From: Candidatus Dormiibacterota bacterium
Lineage (GTDB): Bacteria > Chloroflexota > Dormibacteria > Aeolococcales > Aeolococcaceae
Length of the DNA: 7,031 bases
NCBI GenBank assembly: GCA_003136295.1
Contig: PLDZ01000141.1
Location: forward strand, 56,325 to 63,355
Direction: 5' to 3'
Position numbers and translations under genes: made by a program. The notes under the pieces were generated by a model. That model saw only the letters and a program-made list of their open reading frames with translations, ran no database searches and was not told the DNA's origin. Of the stretch, positions 5,146 through 7,031 are shown one piece after another (positions within the stretch are counted from its first letter, which is position 1; every line of letters starts with the position of its first letter).

Positions 5146-6783
5146 ATGAGCCTCGCCAGCCGTGCCGTCGAGTTCCTCGCTCGCATCCCGCCGTCGCACA
5201 CGCGCGCTGTCGCGATTCGACGCGACATCGAAGTGGTCATGCCGGACGGGGTGCCCCTGCGCACCGATCGGTATTGGGGCCGAGGAGACGGGGTCCAGCC
5301 CATCATCGTGATGCGCAGCCCCTACGGGCGCACCGGGATCTGGGCTCTCGGGGCGCGCGTGTTTGCCGAGCGCGGCTATCAGGTGGTGCTCCAGAGCTGC
5401 CGGGGGACCGGCGGGTCGGGCGGTGACTTCAACGCCTACCGGCACGAGGTGGAGGACGGGCTCGCGACCCTGGCGTGGGTGGAACAGCAGCCGTGGTTCT
5501 GCGGGAAGGTCGCGACGTTCGGTCCGAGCTACCTCGGGATCGCGCAGTGGGCGATCGCCACGGACCCGCCCTCCTGGTTGCGGGCGATGGCCGCGCCGAT
5601 CTCGTCGGCGCGCGTGCGCGCGTTCACCTACCCCGGCGGGACGTTCTCCCTCGACAGCACGCTGTCGTGGCTGCTGCTGCTCGCCGGCCAGCGCCGTGAG
5701 GGACGCCGTGGCCTTCGCGATCAACTCGCCGCGCGACGCGGTCTGGCCCGAGCCTTCGCGGCGTTGCCGCTCCGCGATGCGGACGTCGCCGTCACCGGTG
5801 CTCGCGTGCCGTTCTACCAGGACTGGCTCGGCCGAATTGATGACGACGCATTCTGGGCGCCCGTCGAGTTCGACCGCCATCTCGAGTCGCTCACCGTGCC
5901 GGTGGCGATGGTGACCGGCTGGTACGACATGTTCCTGCCTGCCCAGCTCGCGGATCACCAGGCGCTCCAGGCGACTGGGCGCGACGTCCGTCTCACCATC
6001 GGCCCGTGGAAGCACACCGACCCGGGTCTCGCCGGCGAGAGCCTTCGCGATGCTCTCGACTGGTTCGGCAGACACCTCCTCGATCGTGAGGTCGGCCCAC
6101 GGCGGTCGCGGGTCCGGCTCTTCGTCGGCGGTGTCCGCAGATGGCTCGAGGTCGACGAGTGGCCGCCCTCAGCGCGCAGCGTCCGCTGGCATCTGCAGCC
6201 GGGGGGCCGGCTGCACACGCGCACTCCGGAGATGTCGGCTCCGGACCGGTACCGGTATGACCCGGCGGACCCCACGCCCTCGGTGGGCGGCAGCCTGCTC
6301 GCCAGGTCGGGGGGGCCTCGCGACAACCGAGCCCTCGAGAGTCGCAGCGACGTCCTCGTCTACACAAGTACCGCGCTGGTTCGCGACCTCGAGGTGATCG
6401 GTCCGATCACGGCCGATCTGCGCGCGCGGTCCTCCTTGGAGCACACGGATTTCTTTGTCAGGCTCTGCGATGTCGAGCCCTCGGGAACATCCCGCAACAT
6501 CTGCGACGGACTGGTGCGCATGACTCCGGCGGCCTGGCGGCGTGGGGGAGACGGGGTGGCGACGGTCGAGGTGCAGCTCTGGCCCGCCGCCCACGTCTTC
6601 CGGCGAGATCACCGTATTCGCGTACAGGTGTCCAGCGGCGCGCACCCGCGGTTCGCTCGCAACCTCGGTGGCGGCGAACCGCTCGCCACGGCGGTGACCA
6701 TGATCGTCGCCGATCAGCAGATCTGGCATGACCCCGAGCACCCGTCGGCGATCGTGCTCCCGATCAGGGACGCGACGAGCTAG
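5146..6783 (+). CDS. CocE/NonD family serine hydrolase (X-Pro dipeptidyl-peptidase S15 fold)
   Basis: A 545-residue alpha/beta hydrolase of the CocE/NonD group, which includes cocaine esterase, acylases, glutaryl-type amidases and many unassigned esterases. The full catalytic set is visible: nucleophile Ser128 in GPSYLG (126-131), Asp261 in GWYDMF (258-263) and His290 in GPWKHT (286-291). Tyr60 in RSPYGRTG (57-64) matches the oxyanion-hole tyrosine of cocaine esterase, and VLQSCRGTGGSGG (81-93) is the usual conserved loop. Residues about 160-245 form the helical cap, with an Arg-rich part near 182-202. Residues about 320-540 form the C-terminal jelly-roll (RIRVQVSSGAHPRFARN near the end). No signal peptide or membrane segment is seen, so it is probably cytoplasmic. 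It follows the MBL-rhodanese gene by 24 nt with a hairpin between. The natural substrate cannot be told; an ester or amide is expected. Confidence 0.93.
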   Translation: MSLASRAVEFLARIPPSHTRAVAIRRDIEVVMPDGVPLRTDRYWGRGDGVQPIIVMRSPYGRTGIWALGARVFAERGYQVVLQSCRGTGGSGGDFNAYRHEVEDGLATLAWVEQQPWFCGKVATFGPSYLGIAQWAIATDPPSWLRAMAAPISSARVRAFTYPGGTFSLDSTLSWLLLLAGQRREGRRGLRDQLAARRGLARAFAALPLRDADVAVTGARVPFYQDWLGRIDDDAFWAPVEFDRHLESLTVPVAMVTGWYDMFLPAQLADHQALQATGRDVRLTIGPWKHTDPGLAGESLRDALDWFGRHLLDREVGPRRSRVRLFVGGVRRWLEVDEWPPSARSVRWHLQPGGRLHTRTPEMSAPDRYRYDPADPTPSVGGSLLARSGGPRDNRALESRSDVLVYTSTALVRDLEVIGPITADLRARSSLEHTDFFVRLCDVEPSGTSRNICDGLVRMTPAAWRRGGDGVATVEVQLWPAAHVFRRDHRIRVQVSSGAHPRFARNLGGGEPLATAVTMIVADQQIWHDPEHPSAIVLPIRDATS

Positions 6784-7031
6784 TGCGCCGCTCCGGCTGG
6801 GACGCGCTCCCGCGGCGCGCTCTCGTCCGCGTGGTCGGCTTCGTCCCGCACCTTCTCCTCGACCTTGGGGGCGGTGAGCCAGCGCGGTGGCGGTGACCCC
6901 GATGGGACAGGCGGCGGTCCGGGGCCGTCGTCCCCGCGTCCCGGATCGTCGTCGACAGCTGCCTGCTGGTTGTGGTCGTTGTCGAAGGTGATCAGGTAGA
7001 TCGACGCGATCGCGGTCATCGTCAGCAGGGC
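6780..7031 (-). CDS. C-terminal end of an unrecognised protein with a possible membrane segment and Pro/Asp-rich tail
   Basis: The frame is open to the window's right edge, so this is either the end of a longer gene or a 79-residue protein starting at ATG 7019. The first visible residues, ALLTMTAIASIYLITF, are hydrophobic and look like the end of a membrane helix. The rest is a hydrophilic, low-complexity tail: DNDHNQQ, then an Asp/Gly run, a proline cluster (PGPPPVPSGSPPP) and a charged end (VEEKVRDEADHADE). No Shine-Dalgarno is seen in the 12 nt available before the ATG at 7019, which favours the longer-gene reading. The stop codon TAG (6782-6780) overlaps the stop of the hydrolase gene in CTAG. 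I do not recognise the family. Biased composition in GC-rich DNA weakens confidence in the tail, but the hydrophobic segment argues for a real gene. Confidence 0.5.
   Translation of the reverse strand, partial: ALLTMTAIASIYLITFDNDHNQQAAVDDDPGRGDDGPGPPPVPSGSPPPRWLTAPKVEEKVRDEADHADESAPRERVPAGAAH

Noticed and set aside
5023..6075. Minus-strand open frame of 350 codons opposite the hydrolase gene.
   Set aside because: It is antisense to a protein with a full catalytic triad, and its translation is low-complexity Arg/Glu/Pro-rich with no family signature.
6245..6256. Perfect 12-bp palindrome ACCGGTACCGGT.
   Set aside because: It is inside the hydrolase gene encoding a DRYRYD stretch, far from any start; a chance palindrome from repeated Arg-Tyr codons is enough.
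6800..6830. Weak GC inverted repeats after the hydrolase stop, considered as a terminator.
   Set aside because: Stems are 4-5 bp with competing pairings, there is no T-tract on either strand, and they sit within the minus-strand frame.

Overview
The window is very GC-rich (about two thirds G+C by eye). It is densely coded and has short intergenic gaps, few clear Shine-Dalgarno sites, and GTG/TTG as plausible starts. Together with a wax ester synthase/diacylglycerol acyltransferase (WS/DGAT), an actinobacterial-style MBL-rhodanese fusion and a CocE/NonD hydrolase, this points to an actinobacterium, possibly of the Acidimicrobiia or Thermoleophilia type. The exact lineage cannot be read from the sequence.

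Left half, minus strand (3661 down to 1): four genes read leftward and are probably one transcription unit. They are a WS/DGAT acyltransferase (3661-2132), a divergent acyl-CoA dehydrogenase-fold protein (2101/2098-1097), a small PRC-barrel-like protein (1104-772) and the N-terminal part of a carbamoyl-phosphate-synthase-like ATP-grasp protein (686 to beyond base 1). Spacings are 30 nt, an 8-nt overlap, and 85 nt. The first two genes suggest neutral lipid or acyl-CoA chemistry. The roles of the last two are not established.

Right half, plus strand (3724-6783): divergent from the WS/DGAT gene across only 62 bp lie an MBL-fold/rhodanese fusion (sulfane-sulfur type) and, 24 nt later, a CocE/NonD serine hydrolase with a complete Ser-Asp-His set. 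A perfect GC hairpin with AGGG in its loop fills most of that 24-nt gap and touches the hydrolase ATG.

Right edge: a minus-strand reading frame enters from outside the window, or starts at 7019. It has a hydrophobic segment and a Pro/Asp-rich tail, and its stop codon overlaps the hydrolase stop in the tetranucleotide CTAG.

I see no tRNA, rRNA, CRISPR array, insertion sequence or other mobile element, and no gene-free stretch over 300 bases. I do not see a clear-cut new system. The best candidates are the four-gene lipid/ATP-grasp module with its non-canonical dehydrogenase, and the altered metal site of the MBL-rhodanese protein.
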